Assembly (NCBI RefSeq): GCF_000222585.1
Contig: NZ_AFWE01000184.1
Location: 1 to 56,317 of the forward strand
DNA length: 56,317 nucleotides
Source of the DNA: Vibrio scophthalmi LMG 19158
Lineage (GTDB): Bacteria > Pseudomonadota > Gammaproteobacteria > Enterobacterales > Vibrionaceae
Reading direction: 5' to 3'
Shown here: positions 42,179 through 51,727 of the stretch, in pieces
How the letters are laid out: every line of letters starts with the position of its first letter
How positions within the stretch are numbered: the first letter of the stretch is position 1
Translations under genes and position numbers: made by a program
The notes under the pieces: generated by a model
Told to the model about the DNA's origin: nothing
The model's input: the letters and a program-made list of their open reading frames with translations, nothing else
Databases searched by the model: none

Positions 42179-42727
42179 TTAAATAGAAGTGATTGATGTA
42201 GCGTTGTTGCATGGTCGCTTGGCGGCATCGAGTTGCTGAGCAAATTCCAATAAGGCATTGCTATCGATATTGGCTTGGCCTGATGAAAAATCACCATGTA
42301 AGTTACCTTGGTAACTCATATCATAATAGCGGTATATTTTTGCAAAAATGCTTTCAAAGATGGGACAAACTTCGGCCTGAGCGGAGCTACTAATAATGAA
42401 TCCACGTTTATTCGCCAGCGCACGCGCTTTGGGTTTTAGATGACTCACATCCAATAGCTCGGTCATACGATCCATGAAAGCTTTCATTTGCGCGGTTGGG
42501 CAGTGCCAATAGATTGGTGAGGCAAAAATGATATTGTCGGCGCTTAGTAGTGTTTCCACGAGGGGGTAAAAATCATCTTGTGGGTATTGATTAGCATAGT
42601 TGTAGGGGGTGATGCTCAGTTCATCGAGGTTGATGACCTTTAAGCTAACCTGTTGTGCTAATGCTTGTACCACTTGTGCGGTATTGCCTTGTTTGTTAGC
42701 GCTGGAGAAGAGAACCACACTGCTCAT
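42179..42727 (-). CDS. flavodoxin-fold NAD(P)H-dependent oxidoreductase
   Basis: Flavoprotein of 182 residues. The phosphate-binding loop for FMN is LFSSANKQGNTAQVV, the conserved block is IIFASPIYWHCPTAQMKAFMDR, and aromatic residues follow near IYRYYDMSYQGN. Members reduce quinones, nitro or azo compounds. Pairing with an arylamine N-acetyltransferase suggests a nitro/azo-reduction followed by amine acetylation route, which is inference from context. Confidence 0.85.
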   Translation of the reverse strand: MSSVVLFSSANKQGNTAQVVQALAQQVSLKVINLDELSITPYNYANQYPQDDFYPLVETLLSADNIIFASPIYWHCPTAQMKAFMDRMTELLDVSHLKPKARALANKRGFIISSSAQAEVCPIFESIFAKIYRYYDMSYQGNLHGDFSSGQANIDSNALLEFAQQLDAAKRPCNNATSITSI

Positions 42728-42843
42728 AAAGATGTCCTTTTTTTTAGGTTTGAAATCACAATGTCGTCACTGTAAAACCTCAACCTAACTTCAGGTAAAG
42801 CACTTTTTGCGGTGGTAGTTATCGCGCCAAGAATACACATGGG

Positions 42844-42895
42844 CCACAAAGCAAATGAAGGTATTGCTCTTGCAGCTAATACCTTCATTCTGTGG
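42844..42895. other. long hairpin between LRR lipoprotein and flavoprotein genes
   Basis: AATGAAGGTATT (42854-42865) pairs perfectly with AATACCTTCATT (42878-42889), and CCACA/TGTGG adds an outer stem. It lies 24 bases past the LRR gene stop on the minus strand. No T-run follows, so it may be a non-classical terminator or a stabilising 3' structure. Confidence 0.65.
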
Positions 42896-42918
42896 TGGTG
42901 ATAAAGTCGCGTCTTTAA

Positions 42919-44622
42919 TTATCGACAATCATATTTGATGAGCGACTGTAGCTTCTCGTTGCTTAGCACGCTGGTGATCTTGGTGGTTGTGGGTACGTAG
43001 TACAAACAGATCTCCTTTAAGTTTGGCACCTTGCGAATAATTAGAGTTTCAAGTGGCGCTTGGAATATCTGAATTTTTTCCAACGCAGGCATATCTTCGA
43101 GTGTTAAGTGGCGTAGATCGGAATGGACAACCTTAATCTTAGTCAGTTTTGGTGACTGTTGCATCTTGAGTTCAGGTGCACTTACATCGTTGAGTTCTAG
43201 CTCTGTAAGGCTAGGTTGTGGTGCGATGGTGAGCGTTTCTAACTCGTTTAAACTCTTAAGCTCAAGATCATTGAGTTTGGGTAAGGTCGGTATAGTGAGC
43301 GATTTGACCTTGCTGGAAGTAAGATAGACGGTTTCGAGTGCGGAATTACTTGGCCATTTCAGAGTGTCCAGATTGTAGATATTGGCACTGAGATGTTTAA
43401 GATCTTCTAAGGTCGATAGATCCAATAGGCCATCATCAAATTCAGCAGTGAGTTCCAGTAATTCGAGGCTATTGTATTGGCTAAAGTCACCACTTTCGGC
43501 GACGTTACCATTCGTATTGCAATATATTTCCGTGATCTCTGCAATGTAGGGGAGTTGTTCTCCTGCGGAAACGCAATAATAGAGATGGGTGTTTTTAGCA
43601 AACTGATCTTCAACTTTAGCCAATGGATTATTGCCTAAAGAATAAGAGGTAATGCTGGGAATGAGCTGAAAATCAAACGATGTCAGTTGGTTATTATCCA
43701 AACCTAACACCGAAATAAAATTGGGTTGTGCGTACTGTATGGTTTTAAGTTGGTTTTCTTCTAGATACAGATTAGTCAACGCTGGTAACGTTCGCCCGTC
43801 AAACGAGGTGATTTGGTTATTGTTAGCATCTAAGTAGTGCAATGCCGGTAGATTAGTGACTGTTAGTTCCGAGAGTTTGTTGTCGGATAACCTGACTTCA
43901 GTAAGATTTGGCATGTCAGCTAACGTCAGTGATTTTAGCCCGGTTTTTACGACCTCTACGTTTTCTAATTGATGGCTGTTGTTGAGTGACAGAGACTCTA
44001 AACCGGGAGTTTGAATAAAGAGTCTAGTCAATGCAGGCAAATCAAGATCGAGTTTTAGCTTTGCGGGTAAACTGTGATCTTTTTCAGTATCGATTATGCC
44101 CAAATCACGTAACTTCTGGTGTTGTAGTGACAGAGTAAAATCGCCTTTAATCGGCGTACCGATAAAGGACAAGTCTTCAAGGCTAGGTAACTGCTTTTCA
44201 AACGTCGCAGGCGTGATATCGGTTTTTGTTAGATTATCACCGTCGAGCGTTAAATAGGTAAGGTCAGGCAGCGTACCGAAAGTAAGAGATTCAAGCCCCT
44301 TTTTTGATAGCTGCGCCCATACCTCAAGGTGCTGCAATTTTTGGTTGGTGCTGACATCCAGTTGGGAAAGTAAGTTGCTGTTAAGATCTAGGTAGTTTAA
44401 TTGCGGGAAATACTCAATTTCATCAGCACTTTCAATATCCATACTCGAGCATTCAAGGCGAGTAACTTGATCTAATTCTTCAATGCCTAAATCTAAGACA
44501 CATTTTTCAAAATTGTCATCAGAAAAACGAATATCAGAGACTTTCTCAGGAGGAGTACACCCGGCGAGGCCTGCTAACATCGAGAATCCAATGGCGATTT
44601 TACCTAGTTTATATTTCAACAT
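42919..44622 (-). CDS. leucine-rich-repeat lipoprotein
   Basis: Surface or periplasmic lipoprotein of 567 residues. The signal peptide ends in lipobox LAGC (Cys22). The rest is built of irregular 20-23-residue leucine-rich repeats (LNYLDLNSNLLSQLDVS, LTYLTLDGDNLTKTDI, LHYLDANNNQITSFD, LTNLYLEENQLKTI and more), interrupted around residues 335-380 by a segment with a Cys pair, and ending with KYDCR. LRR proteins bind other proteins; this could be an adhesin-like or receptor function. The gene stands alone and its ligand is unknown. Confidence 0.86.
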   Translation of the reverse strand: MLKYKLGKIAIGFSMLAGLAGCTPPEKVSDIRFSDDNFEKCVLDLGIEELDQVTRLECSSMDIESADEIEYFPQLNYLDLNSNLLSQLDVSTNQKLQHLEVWAQLSKKGLESLTFGTLPDLTYLTLDGDNLTKTDITPATFEKQLPSLEDLSFIGTPIKGDFTLSLQHQKLRDLGIIDTEKDHSLPAKLKLDLDLPALTRLFIQTPGLESLSLNNSHQLENVEVVKTGLKSLTLADMPNLTEVRLSDNKLSELTVTNLPALHYLDANNNQITSFDGRTLPALTNLYLEENQLKTIQYAQPNFISVLGLDNNQLTSFDFQLIPSITSYSLGNNPLAKVEDQFAKNTHLYYCVSAGEQLPYIAEITEIYCNTNGNVAESGDFSQYNSLELLELTAEFDDGLLDLSTLEDLKHLSANIYNLDTLKWPSNSALETVYLTSSKVKSLTIPTLPKLNDLELKSLNELETLTIAPQPSLTELELNDVSAPELKMQQSPKLTKIKVVHSDLRHLTLEDMPALEKIQIFQAPLETLIIRKVPNLKEICLYYVPTTTKITSVLSNEKLQSLIKYDCR

Positions 44623-44926
44623 AACGATTTTGCTAACTCACTACTTATGATGTGTACGATCCATATCTCGTCAGCATACTATGTTGTTTGCATACATTTC
44701 ACTCTGTTAGTGATCAAATTTAGTTATCGCGAGTACATAAAAATCAGCAAAAGTAATATTCGTTAATCGCTTAGTTAGGAATTGCGTAATTAGCAATACG
44801 TTGAGTTTTGAATGGATGTTTAGCGCCGTGTCGCTCTAGAGCCATATAACCTTATTACTTCCCCTCTTTTATCTAGGCCCAAATGGGTCTACTATTTCGC
44901 TAGTCAACAAGCTGAATGAAATCACA
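44623..44926. other. 304-base divergent gap, nothing recognised
   Basis: Separates the LRR lipoprotein gene (minus) from the gene at 44927 (plus). AT-rich; contains a small TTGC/GCAA inverted repeat near 44783. No promoter, RNA gene or coding remnant could be placed with confidence. Confidence 0.45.
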
Positions 44927-45430
44927 ATGAACGCTCAAAATACCTCAACCATGACTTGCGCAGAGAACGATGCGTTGAAACAAATCATTGCCGCTTACGA
45001 TGGCGAAATTTATGGCATTGCTTTTTTTGAATACTTTGCCGCAAATTATGCCGATCCATCGCGACTCGCATTGTGGCAAACCTTGATTGAAGTCGAGACA
45101 TTAACCGCGCAACAACTGCAAGTTGGCTTGACGGAGTTAGAGGCTAAATTTGTGATTAACAGCAGCGAAATGCAGCAAAAAGGAGTTAAAGATGCGCAAA
45201 AATGGATTGATCTTGCTTGGCCAAAGTTGACCGAAACGCTGCTGCCTTGGATTGCGCCTTATGAAGAGAAATACCGAGATTGGGCGTACCTTGCGGCAAG
45301 TCATCACTCACTATTTGCGTTGATTGCTGATCATGAAACTGCTATTTATCAATGTTGGCAGCACGAGCAAAGTGGTCAATCGGGTATTCCGATTTTACAG
45401 GCATTTTTGCAGCAGTACCGCGCAAGTTAG
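44927..45430 (+). CDS. all-helical protein of unknown function, possibly ferritin-like
   Basis: Soluble protein of 167 residues, entirely helical by composition. EIYGIAFFEYFAANY near the start and ASHHSLFALIADHETAIY near the end could place Glu and His facing each other as in diiron four-helix bundles, but the ExxH pattern is not clear. There is no signal peptide. The lipoate-ligase-like gene follows 48 bases later on the same strand. Family not recognised. Confidence 0.65.
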   Translation: MNAQNTSTMTCAENDALKQIIAAYDGEIYGIAFFEYFAANYADPSRLALWQTLIEVETLTAQQLQVGLTELEAKFVINSSEMQQKGVKDAQKWIDLAWPKLTETLLPWIAPYEEKYRDWAYLAASHHSLFALIADHETAIYQCWQHEQSGQSGIPILQAFLQQYRAS

Positions 45431-45478
45431 CCTCTTTACTCCTTCGAAGTTGCCCGCTTTATTGGTTACGGTAGGTTT

Positions 45479-46195
45479 ATGATCATGACACATTCTTCAT
45501 CAGCGCAGCGCAATAAATTGATTCGTTACCCTTCTATCGAAGCGGATGTCTTGTTTGCTAAAGAAGCAGATCTGATTGCACAGGTACAAGCTGGTATCCT
45601 CGATCAAGTGCTGTTACTTTGGCAGGCGAAAAGCCCAACCTTAGTCTTGCCCGCAGGTAAGAAGTGGCCAATCAGTGTCGAATTAACTGAGGCACTGGCT
45701 GAATCTGGCTGGCAACTTACCGCGCGGAAAACCGGTGGCGCGCCCGTCCCGCAATTGCCAGGCATCATTAATCTGTCGCATATTTACCAATGGCCACAAG
45801 ATACGCCATACGACATCAAATCAGCGTACTTAAAACTGTGTGATGTACTCACCGATTTCTTTGCCCAGTTAGGCGTGTCGGTTGACGTGCATGATACTCA
45901 GGGATCTTATTGCGACGGGCAGTACAACCTTAATATTGCAGGGCAAAAAGTGGTTGGTACCGCGCAGCGTGTATTACTAAAGAAGGGCGGCGGGCAAGTG
46001 ATTCTTTCGCAGGCATGTATCATTATTGATGCTGACGTCGATCAGATCGTTGAGCCAGTGATTTTGTGTAATCATATTTGCCAGCATGATACGCAGATCA
46101 AAGCGTCTGTGCATACACCGCTGTATGACCATATAACTGAGCGCCCATCGGTCGATCAGCTTTTTCAGCGGTTAACCAGTGCTTTTTTGGCTTAA
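45479..46195 (+). CDS. lipoate-protein ligase A-like protein
   Basis: Protein of 238 residues of the biotin/lipoate ligase fold. ARKTGGAPVPQLPGIINLS corresponds to the RRxGGG lipoyl-AMP loop (here with GGA), and YNLNIAGQKVVGTAQR carries the catalytic-region Lys. It lacks the C-terminal accessory domain of LplA, so it is closer to the LplA-like or octanoyl-transferase-like stand-alone group. AGG lies close before the ATG at 45479; a second in-frame ATG is at 45485. May modify an unusual lipoyl target; not resolved. Confidence 0.83.
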   Translation: MIMTHSSSAQRNKLIRYPSIEADVLFAKEADLIAQVQAGILDQVLLLWQAKSPTLVLPAGKKWPISVELTEALAESGWQLTARKTGGAPVPQLPGIINLSHIYQWPQDTPYDIKSAYLKLCDVLTDFFAQLGVSVDVHDTQGSYCDGQYNLNIAGQKVVGTAQRVLLKKGGGQVILSQACIIIDADVDQIVEPVILCNHICQHDTQIKASVHTPLYDHITERPSVDQLFQRLTSAFLA

Positions 46196-46217
46196 TGGTG
46201 ATTGGGTTGTAAAGAGA

Positions 46218-46241
46218 GAGCGCCAGCTTAGGCTGACGCTC
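46218..46241. terminator. terminator-like hairpin
   Basis: GAGCG and CAGC pair with GCTG and CGCTC with one mismatch and a four-base loop, between convergent genes. Tails on both strands are only partly T-rich. Confidence 0.5.
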
Positions 46242-46275
46242 GTTATTTAGAGACTGTTTACACGGATGGACGGAG

Positions 46276-47514
46276 TTAGCTGGCTTTTTCTGCCGAGGGC
46301 TCTAGAGCGCTTTCATCACTGACAGTCGTTGATATTGTTTCTGAAAACAAATCCGCCACCGCACTTCGTTCTAGCTCACCTTTTAAATTGCCCTCTTCAT
46401 CGACCACGGGTAGTGAGTAATCACTGGAGATGGTCTCAGTCAGAACCGTTTCAATGACCGCATCAGGCGAAATCGATGGTACCGGTTCATAAGTGACATC
46501 ACTCAGCTCATCGATACTTGGCTCTTTGGCTGCATCAATCAATCCTTCTTTGGTGATTAGGCCTTGGTAGCCATCGTCAGTAACGTGGTAGCCATAATCT
46601 TGCTTTGACTTCTTCATTTGACTAAGGGCTTCTTCAATCGTTGAAGCGGTAATGCGTAGCGCTGGTTTTTGCATCACAGTTTCAACGGTTAGCGCACGGG
46701 CACGGTTGACGTCTTTAACGAAGGCTTCTACGTAGTCATCTGCCGGATTAAGCAAGATATCATCTGGGGTACCTTGCTGAACCAGCACACCATCTTTTAA
46801 GATTGCGATGCGATCACCGATGCGCAGTGCTTCATCTAAATCGTGGGTAATGAAGATAATTGTCTTGTGTAGTGTCTCTTGTAATTCAATTAGCTGATCT
46901 TGCATTTCACTCCGGATCAATGGGTCAAGCGCTGAAAAAGCTTCATCCATCAACAGAATTTCCGCATCAGTTGAAAGTGCGCGTGCTAAACCAACACGCT
47001 GCTGCTGACCACCAGATAACTGGGCAGGGTACTGTTTTTCATACCCTTTAAGACCAACGGTTTCGAGCCATTCAGTTGCGCGTTGAACACGCTCTTCTTT
47101 CTCAATCCCTTGGATTTCTAGACCATACGCGACGTTATCCAGCACGGTACGGTGCGGTAACAGACCAAAGCGTTGGAATACCATCGACATTTTATGACGG
47201 CGAAACTGCTCTAATTCGTCTTTCGACAGCTTCATCACATCAATACCTTCAACCAAAATCTGTCCTTCAGTTGGGTCAATTAAGCGGTTGAAGTGGCGAA
47301 TAAGGGTCGATTTTCCTGAGCCAGACAAGCCCATGATAACGAAGATCTCACCTTGTTTAATGCTGAGGTTGATGTCTTTCAAACCCACCGTATGACCGGT
47401 ATTTTTGAGAATATCATCTTTGCTATCGCCACGTTTTACTTGCTCCATTACCGAGCGAGGATTACGGCCAAATACCTTGTATAAACCGCTAATTTCAATC
47501 AATGCATCAGTCAT
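46276..47514 (-). CDS. proV: ABC transporter ATPase, ProV/OpuAA type with CBS domains
   Basis: ATPase of 412 residues for a quaternary-amine importer. Walker A is GLSGSGKST, signature LSGGQQQRVGLARAL, Walker B ILLMDEAFSALD, and the H-loop FITHDLDEA. The N-terminal GRNPRSVMEQVKRGDSK and two C-terminal CBS repeats are the glycine-betaine/choline pattern. A 30-residue acidic tail follows the CBS pair. Overlaps the permease gene by eight bases. Osmoprotectant uptake is the expected role. Confidence 0.92.
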   Translation of the reverse strand: MTDALIEISGLYKVFGRNPRSVMEQVKRGDSKDDILKNTGHTVGLKDINLSIKQGEIFVIMGLSGSGKSTLIRHFNRLIDPTEGQILVEGIDVMKLSKDELEQFRRHKMSMVFQRFGLLPHRTVLDNVAYGLEIQGIEKEERVQRATEWLETVGLKGYEKQYPAQLSGGQQQRVGLARALSTDAEILLMDEAFSALDPLIRSEMQDQLIELQETLHKTIIFITHDLDEALRIGDRIAILKDGVLVQQGTPDDILLNPADDYVEAFVKDVNRARALTVETVMQKPALRITASTIEEALSQMKKSKQDYGYHVTDDGYQGLITKEGLIDAAKEPSIDELSDVTYEPVPSISPDAVIETVLTETISSDYSLPVVDEEGNLKGELERSAVADLFSETISTTVSDESALEPSAEKAS

Positions 47515-48406
47515 GTTTTAAATCCCCTAAGTGAGCTTGAGTTCGTTTGGCGTACGCTTGAGATGCACGATCAAACAAGATGGCTAGGGCAACAATGGCA
47601 AAGCCGTTAAGAAGACCAAGGGTGAAATATTGGTTGGTGATCGATTTTAGTACCGGCTGGCCAAGGCCTTTCACCCCAATCATTGAGGCGATAACGACCA
47701 TTGAGAGCGCCATCATAATGGTTTGGTTGATACCGGCCATAATGGTGGGCATTGCCAAAGGTAATTGAACACCAAGCAGTCGCTGTTTGCTGCTTGCACC
47801 AAAGGCAGTGGCGGCTTCCAGTACTTCTTTATCGACCAAACGGATGCCTAAATTGGTTAGGCGGATCACAGGTGGGATTGCGTAAATAACAACCGCAATT
47901 AACCCTGGAATCTTACCAATACCTAATAACATGACGACAGGGATCAAGTAGACGAAGGCTGGCATGGTTTGCATTACATCCAGCATGGGTGTCACGATTG
48001 ACTGTACGCGGTTTGAACGGGCCATCGCAATACCAATCGGGATACCGAGCACGATTGCTAACATGGTACAGACTGTGATGATACTCAGCGTGCGCATGGT
48101 GTCGTCCCACATGCCGAAATAACCAATCAGCATGAGTGATGCAGCACAGCCCACGACCAATTTCCAAGAGCGGCTCGCGGCGTAAACTAACGCGCAGCAA
48201 CCCGCGAGAACCAGAAACCATGGGGCAGAGAGAAGCAGTTTTTCAAACCACACTAAAAAAGAAAGCAGTGGGTCAAAAATGGATTCGATGAGGTCACCAT
48301 ATTCGCGTGAAAAGTCACGATAGGCACCATCTAAAGTTTTGCGAATGGCTCGAAGATCGGCGCGTTCCATTGCGGGAAACTCGCTGAGCCAGCTAGTGTC
48401 AGACAT
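47507..48406 (-). CDS. proW: ABC transporter permease, ProW type
   Basis: Inner-membrane permease of 299 residues with about six to seven helices. The EAA loop is ATAFGASSKQRLLGVQLPLA (about 195-214). The cytosolic N-terminal stretch before the first helix is typical of ProW. It sits between the binding-protein and ATPase genes; expression from the binding-protein promoter is likely, tempered by the hairpin at 48426-48449. Confidence 0.92.
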   Translation of the reverse strand: MSDTSWLSEFPAMERADLRAIRKTLDGAYRDFSREYGDLIESIFDPLLSFLVWFEKLLLSAPWFLVLAGCCALVYAASRSWKLVVGCAASLMLIGYFGMWDDTMRTLSIITVCTMLAIVLGIPIGIAMARSNRVQSIVTPMLDVMQTMPAFVYLIPVVMLLGIGKIPGLIAVVIYAIPPVIRLTNLGIRLVDKEVLEAATAFGASSKQRLLGVQLPLAMPTIMAGINQTIMMALSMVVIASMIGVKGLGQPVLKSITNQYFTLGLLNGFAIVALAILFDRASQAYAKRTQAHLGDLKHD

Positions 48407-48425
48407 GTTAATTTCCTTATCAATA

Positions 48426-48449
48426 CTGAAGCGGCTCCTGCCGCTTCAG
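48426..48449. other. intercistronic hairpin between binding-protein and permease genes
   Basis: Perfect 10-bp stem CTGAAGCGGC / GCCGCTTCAG with loop TCCT and no T-run. This is the position where many ABC operons place a stabilising or attenuating hairpin that raises the binding protein over the membrane components. Confidence 0.7.
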
Positions 48450-48502
48450 AACTACAGATGTGTTACTACAGAAGTGCGATTAGTCTGCGGTACTAGAGGA
48501 GG

Positions 48503-49492
48503 TTAGATGGCGTCCGCGACTTTGTCTGCAACCGCTTTTGGTAGCCATTGCTGCCAAATCTCAGGTGACGTTTCTAAGAAATGGAACATGGTATCTTCGC
48601 CACTGGCTTGGTTGTCTTCCATCCATGCTAATAGTTGGTTCATTTGCGCGTTAGTGAAGCCACGTTTGTTTAAATACTCTTGTACTTCAGGAGCACGAGA
48701 GGCGAACGCTTCCGTCACAATGGTATGCACTGGCGATGGCGGGTACATCGTGGTTTTAGGATCTTCACAGCCGTCACGTGAGATACAGTTTAAGTATTCG
48801 TCTGTATCCACGCCGCTACCGAAATCGACTTTAACCATATCAAACTTACCGAGAATCGCGGTCGGTGCCCAGTAGTAACCGAACCATGCTTCTTCACGGG
48901 TATAGGCTTTGGCTAATGAGCCAGAAAGACCGGCACTCGAACCTGGGTCAACGACAGTAAAGCCTGCTTGGTCGAGCTCCATGGCATTAAATAAGTTACC
49001 GGCACTGATCTGACAGTTCCAACCGGCTGGACAGCTATAAAATGCACTGGTATCGGGATCTTCTGGGTGTTCAAACAGTTTCGCGTGTTTTTTCACCCCT
49101 TCGATGGTGGCCATTTCAGGGTACTGCTTCACAAGGTAAGCGGGAACCCAAAAACCTTCTTCACCACCTTCGACCAATGCTTTGCCTGCATAGCGTAGAC
49201 GCTTATCGGCAACACCACGATCAAGGGCTTCTTTGAGACTGTTGCTCCACATTTCAGGGGCAATATCGGGCTGACCTTTCTCTATCATTGAGGTGCCCGT
49301 TGGCATCGTGTCACCTGGGATCAGTTCGGCATTGCAGCCGTAGCCTTCATTTAAAATGAATTGATCAAGGTTGGCTAGAAAGCTGGCTGAACTCCAGTTC
49401 ATCTCGGCGATGGTGACGTTACCACACTCGTCTGCTGAGGCTTGAGTAGCGGTTAAACCCGCCAAAATAAGAGTGGCTAATTTTAGTTTCAT
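48503..49492 (-). CDS. proX: periplasmic substrate-binding protein, ProX/choline-betaine type
   Basis: Exported protein of 329 residues with a Sec signal peptide (MKLKLATLILAGLTATQASA). The mature part fits the OpuAC/ProX fold: VTIAEMNWSSASFLANLDQF, later YYWAPTAILGKF and the Trp-rich W--W----W set for cation-pi binding of a trimethylammonium head. Two Cys pairs (CPAGWNC, CISRDGC) are likely disulfides. I start at 49492, as this gives a canonical signal peptide; four in-frame residues precede it. Choline versus betaine cannot be told apart by eye. Confidence 0.9.
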   Translation of the reverse strand: MKLKLATLILAGLTATQASADECGNVTIAEMNWSSASFLANLDQFILNEGYGCNAELIPGDTMPTGTSMIEKGQPDIAPEMWSNSLKEALDRGVADKRLRYAGKALVEGGEEGFWVPAYLVKQYPEMATIEGVKKHAKLFEHPEDPDTSAFYSCPAGWNCQISAGNLFNAMELDQAGFTVVDPGSSAGLSGSLAKAYTREEAWFGYYWAPTAILGKFDMVKVDFGSGVDTDEYLNCISRDGCEDPKTTMYPPSPVHTIVTEAFASRAPEVQEYLNKRGFTNAQMNQLLAWMEDNQASGEDTMFHFLETSPEIWQQWLPKAVADKVADAI

Positions 49493-49728
49493 TTCGATTT
49501 CCATTCTAATGAGTACTCCATAAGGTTATCGAAATATTTATTAGAGTTCAAACTATTGTTAAAGTGCGTATTTGCCAAATTATCTCGCTTAGATGGGCTG
49601 CATCCCCCGAAATATAAGCGATAAGAGTATTTTTTACAGCGATTTATCTAATTTGAGAACGGTGGAATTTTAGGCGAACGATTTTGTATCTAAATATTTA
49701 TCTTTAGATATCTAAGTAATTGTCATAT

Positions 49729-51480
49729 TCAGTCTGCTGACCACACATTACGGATATCTGGCCAGCCCCAGTTGGTTAGGGCCACGTCTTTAAGCACGCC
49801 ATGAAAACGCAGTGTTTGGCTGTGGTGAAAAAGTGGCAGTAACCAATATTGATTAATAAGCGCAGCAGCAATGGGCTCTAAAGCATTTAGATACTGGTTG
49901 AGAGGGGTCGTTTGGCGCAGTGTTTTCAATGATTGTATCAGCCAAGTTTCTGCTTCAGCACTGATGCTGCCATGTAATATAGCGTTATGAAAAAGGTTGT
50001 TAAATGCGGAGGCGTGACGGTTGTCATCAAGGTTGATATTGGTCAGTACCATGGTCTCCTGTAAACGCTGTTCAGAGCAGAGACTATTTAACTCACGGTA
50101 AGAGTAAGTGTTCACTTTTACTTGGATGCCGAGCTGATTAAGTTGGTCTGCAACGGCGGTGGCGCAGTTAACCAGTGCATTGTAATCATAGACGGCAATT
50201 GAGATCTGTTTTGGCAAGGCACAAATAGGCGTATCCGGACGGATCACTTTGTGCCAAATAGGCAGCAGATTGTAGGCATGTTCACTACCAAAATTTTTGC
50301 CACGGTGCTGTAAATGCTGATAGACGGTTTCTGGTGTCACTAGGCTGGAAAAATAACGTCGCTGTTGCTCATTTAACCCATCACCACTGCGCTGATTAAA
50401 TAGGATGAACATGCAACCATCTTCGATGCGAGTTTGTTGAATCGCTTGTGAATCAGCGGCTTGTGTCTCGGACGTTAAGTAGTAGTGACAGGCCTGTTCT
50501 CGCTGTTTTTCGGGATGATTGGTTTCAATCTGTTTTTGCTTCAACTCGCGTTCGTCAAGTTGCCAAATCGTGACCATATCGGTCAGAGCGCGGCAAGCAT
50601 AGTAGCGATCGAATGCTTGCATACACAGTTTGGTCTCTGAGTGTTCAACGACTTCAAATACACCGCTGCCAGTAACAGCCCCTTGAAACTCAGGTTGCAG
50701 TTGATTTAGTGGTTGAATGGAATATTTGATCCCAGAGAGCAAGCCACCAAAGCCAAAATCGGGCTCTGAAAGATAGAAGGTGACTTTGTTGACCATTGGC
50801 GCTTGCACTTCAATCAAGTGATTCAATTCTTGTTGATAGTTTGTGTGCTGCTTGAGTTTTTGAAACAACTCTGCGATATGACAAGCACCAATGGCATTGC
50901 CGTTGTGAAAAGTGAGCCCCGGCCTTAGGTAAAAAGACCATTCAGTACCGTGTTCATTGTGTTGCCAATGATGAGCGAGTTGTCCTTCGAGCATGCCATG
51001 GCGATTACTGGTGACTAAGCAGCAATACACCTGACGGATAAGATAACGTTCACTCGAACGGTGCAAAGAGTGAGGCAGCAATTTTTCAAATGGGCGCTTA
51101 TAGGTGAGCTGAATGTGTAAGCGCCCTTCACGGATAGAGGCGCCGGAGGTGCTTTGCAGTAGTTGGCCAAAGGCGCGCTCATTGTTGTCGAGTATCGCAA
51201 GGGCTTTTTCATATTTACCTTGCTGGATGCGCTTAGTGGCAAGTTGCGCTTTGAGCTCATCTAAATCTAATTGCAACATTAGGCTAGAGCGTTGATTACG
51301 ACCAACTTTAGGTTGCCAGCTAAGCCATTGTTGTTTTTGCATCTCACCGAGTAAATTTCTGGCATGACGAGGGCTGGTAAATAAAGTCTCGGCAACGTCT
51401 GATAATGCCGTTTTGATTTCGTTGCCTACGCCAAGTGGCGCGAGGCGGGCATAGTAGCGAAGCAGGTTTAGATCAGAAAT
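49729..51480 (-). CDS. SgrR-like transcriptional regulator, apparent non-ATG start
   Basis: Regulator with an N-terminal winged helix and a solute-binding-protein-like C-terminal domain (SBP_bac_5 type), as in SgrR, which senses sugar-phosphate stress. The first ATG (51342) would cut off the DNA-binding domain. The frame stays open upstream to a TGA at 51541-51543 and encodes SDLNLLRYYARLAPLGVGNE, then LSDVAETLFTSPRHARNLLG, the expected helix-turn-helix. No ATG, GTG or TTG exists there; the position expected for Met is ATT (51480-51478), and a CTG lies five codons later. About 583 residues from ATT, close to other SgrR proteins. Confidence 0.82.
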   Translation of the reverse strand: MSDLNLLRYYARLAPLGVGNEIKTALSDVAETLFTSPRHARNLLGEMQKQQWLSWQPKVGRNQRSSLMLQLDLDELKAQLATKRIQQGKYEKALAILDNNERAFGQLLQSTSGASIREGRLHIQLTYKRPFEKLLPHSLHRSSERYLIRQVYCCLVTSNRHGMLEGQLAHHWQHNEHGTEWSFYLRPGLTFHNGNAIGACHIAELFQKLKQHTNYQQELNHLIEVQAPMVNKVTFYLSEPDFGFGGLLSGIKYSIQPLNQLQPEFQGAVTGSGVFEVVEHSETKLCMQAFDRYYACRALTDMVTIWQLDERELKQKQIETNHPEKQREQACHYYLTSETQAADSQAIQQTRIEDGCMFILFNQRSGDGLNEQQRRYFSSLVTPETVYQHLQHRGKNFGSEHAYNLLPIWHKVIRPDTPICALPKQISIAVYDYNALVNCATAVADQLNQLGIQVKVNTYSYRELNSLCSEQRLQETMVLTNINLDDNRHASAFNNLFHNAILHGSISAEAETWLIQSLKTLRQTTPLNQYLNALEPIAAALINQYWLLPLFHHSQTLRFHGVLKDVALTNWGWPDIRNVWSAD

Positions 51481-51662
51481 ATCGTTAGGCTCTTGTGACC
51501 AAATGAAGCAATGAATTGGATGATGATTTCCGCAATTGGTTCATTATACGCACAATTTTGCTGATTTATGCCGGATTTAGTTAAATTGAGGAACAAGAAA
51601 TATAAAATTGGTGAGTTTTTCTCTTCCTAATACTGGTTAAGAATAGTGGGGTGAGAAAGTAG

Positions 51663-51727
51663 AAAAAGCAGTAGTGAACAGAGATATGCTCCTGCACCCC
51701 CAGAATGCCTGCTTACTGCTGCTTTTT
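51663..51727. terminator. long-loop hairpin, bidirectional terminator or sRNA 3' end
   Basis: AAAAAGCAGTAGTGA (51663-51677) pairs over 15 positions (two wobbles) with 51713-51727, with a 35-base loop. T-runs follow on both strands (TTTTTGTGCTTTTT on plus; TTTTTCTACTTTCTC on minus). On minus it can end the DedA transcript. On plus there is no gene to end. Confidence 0.6.
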
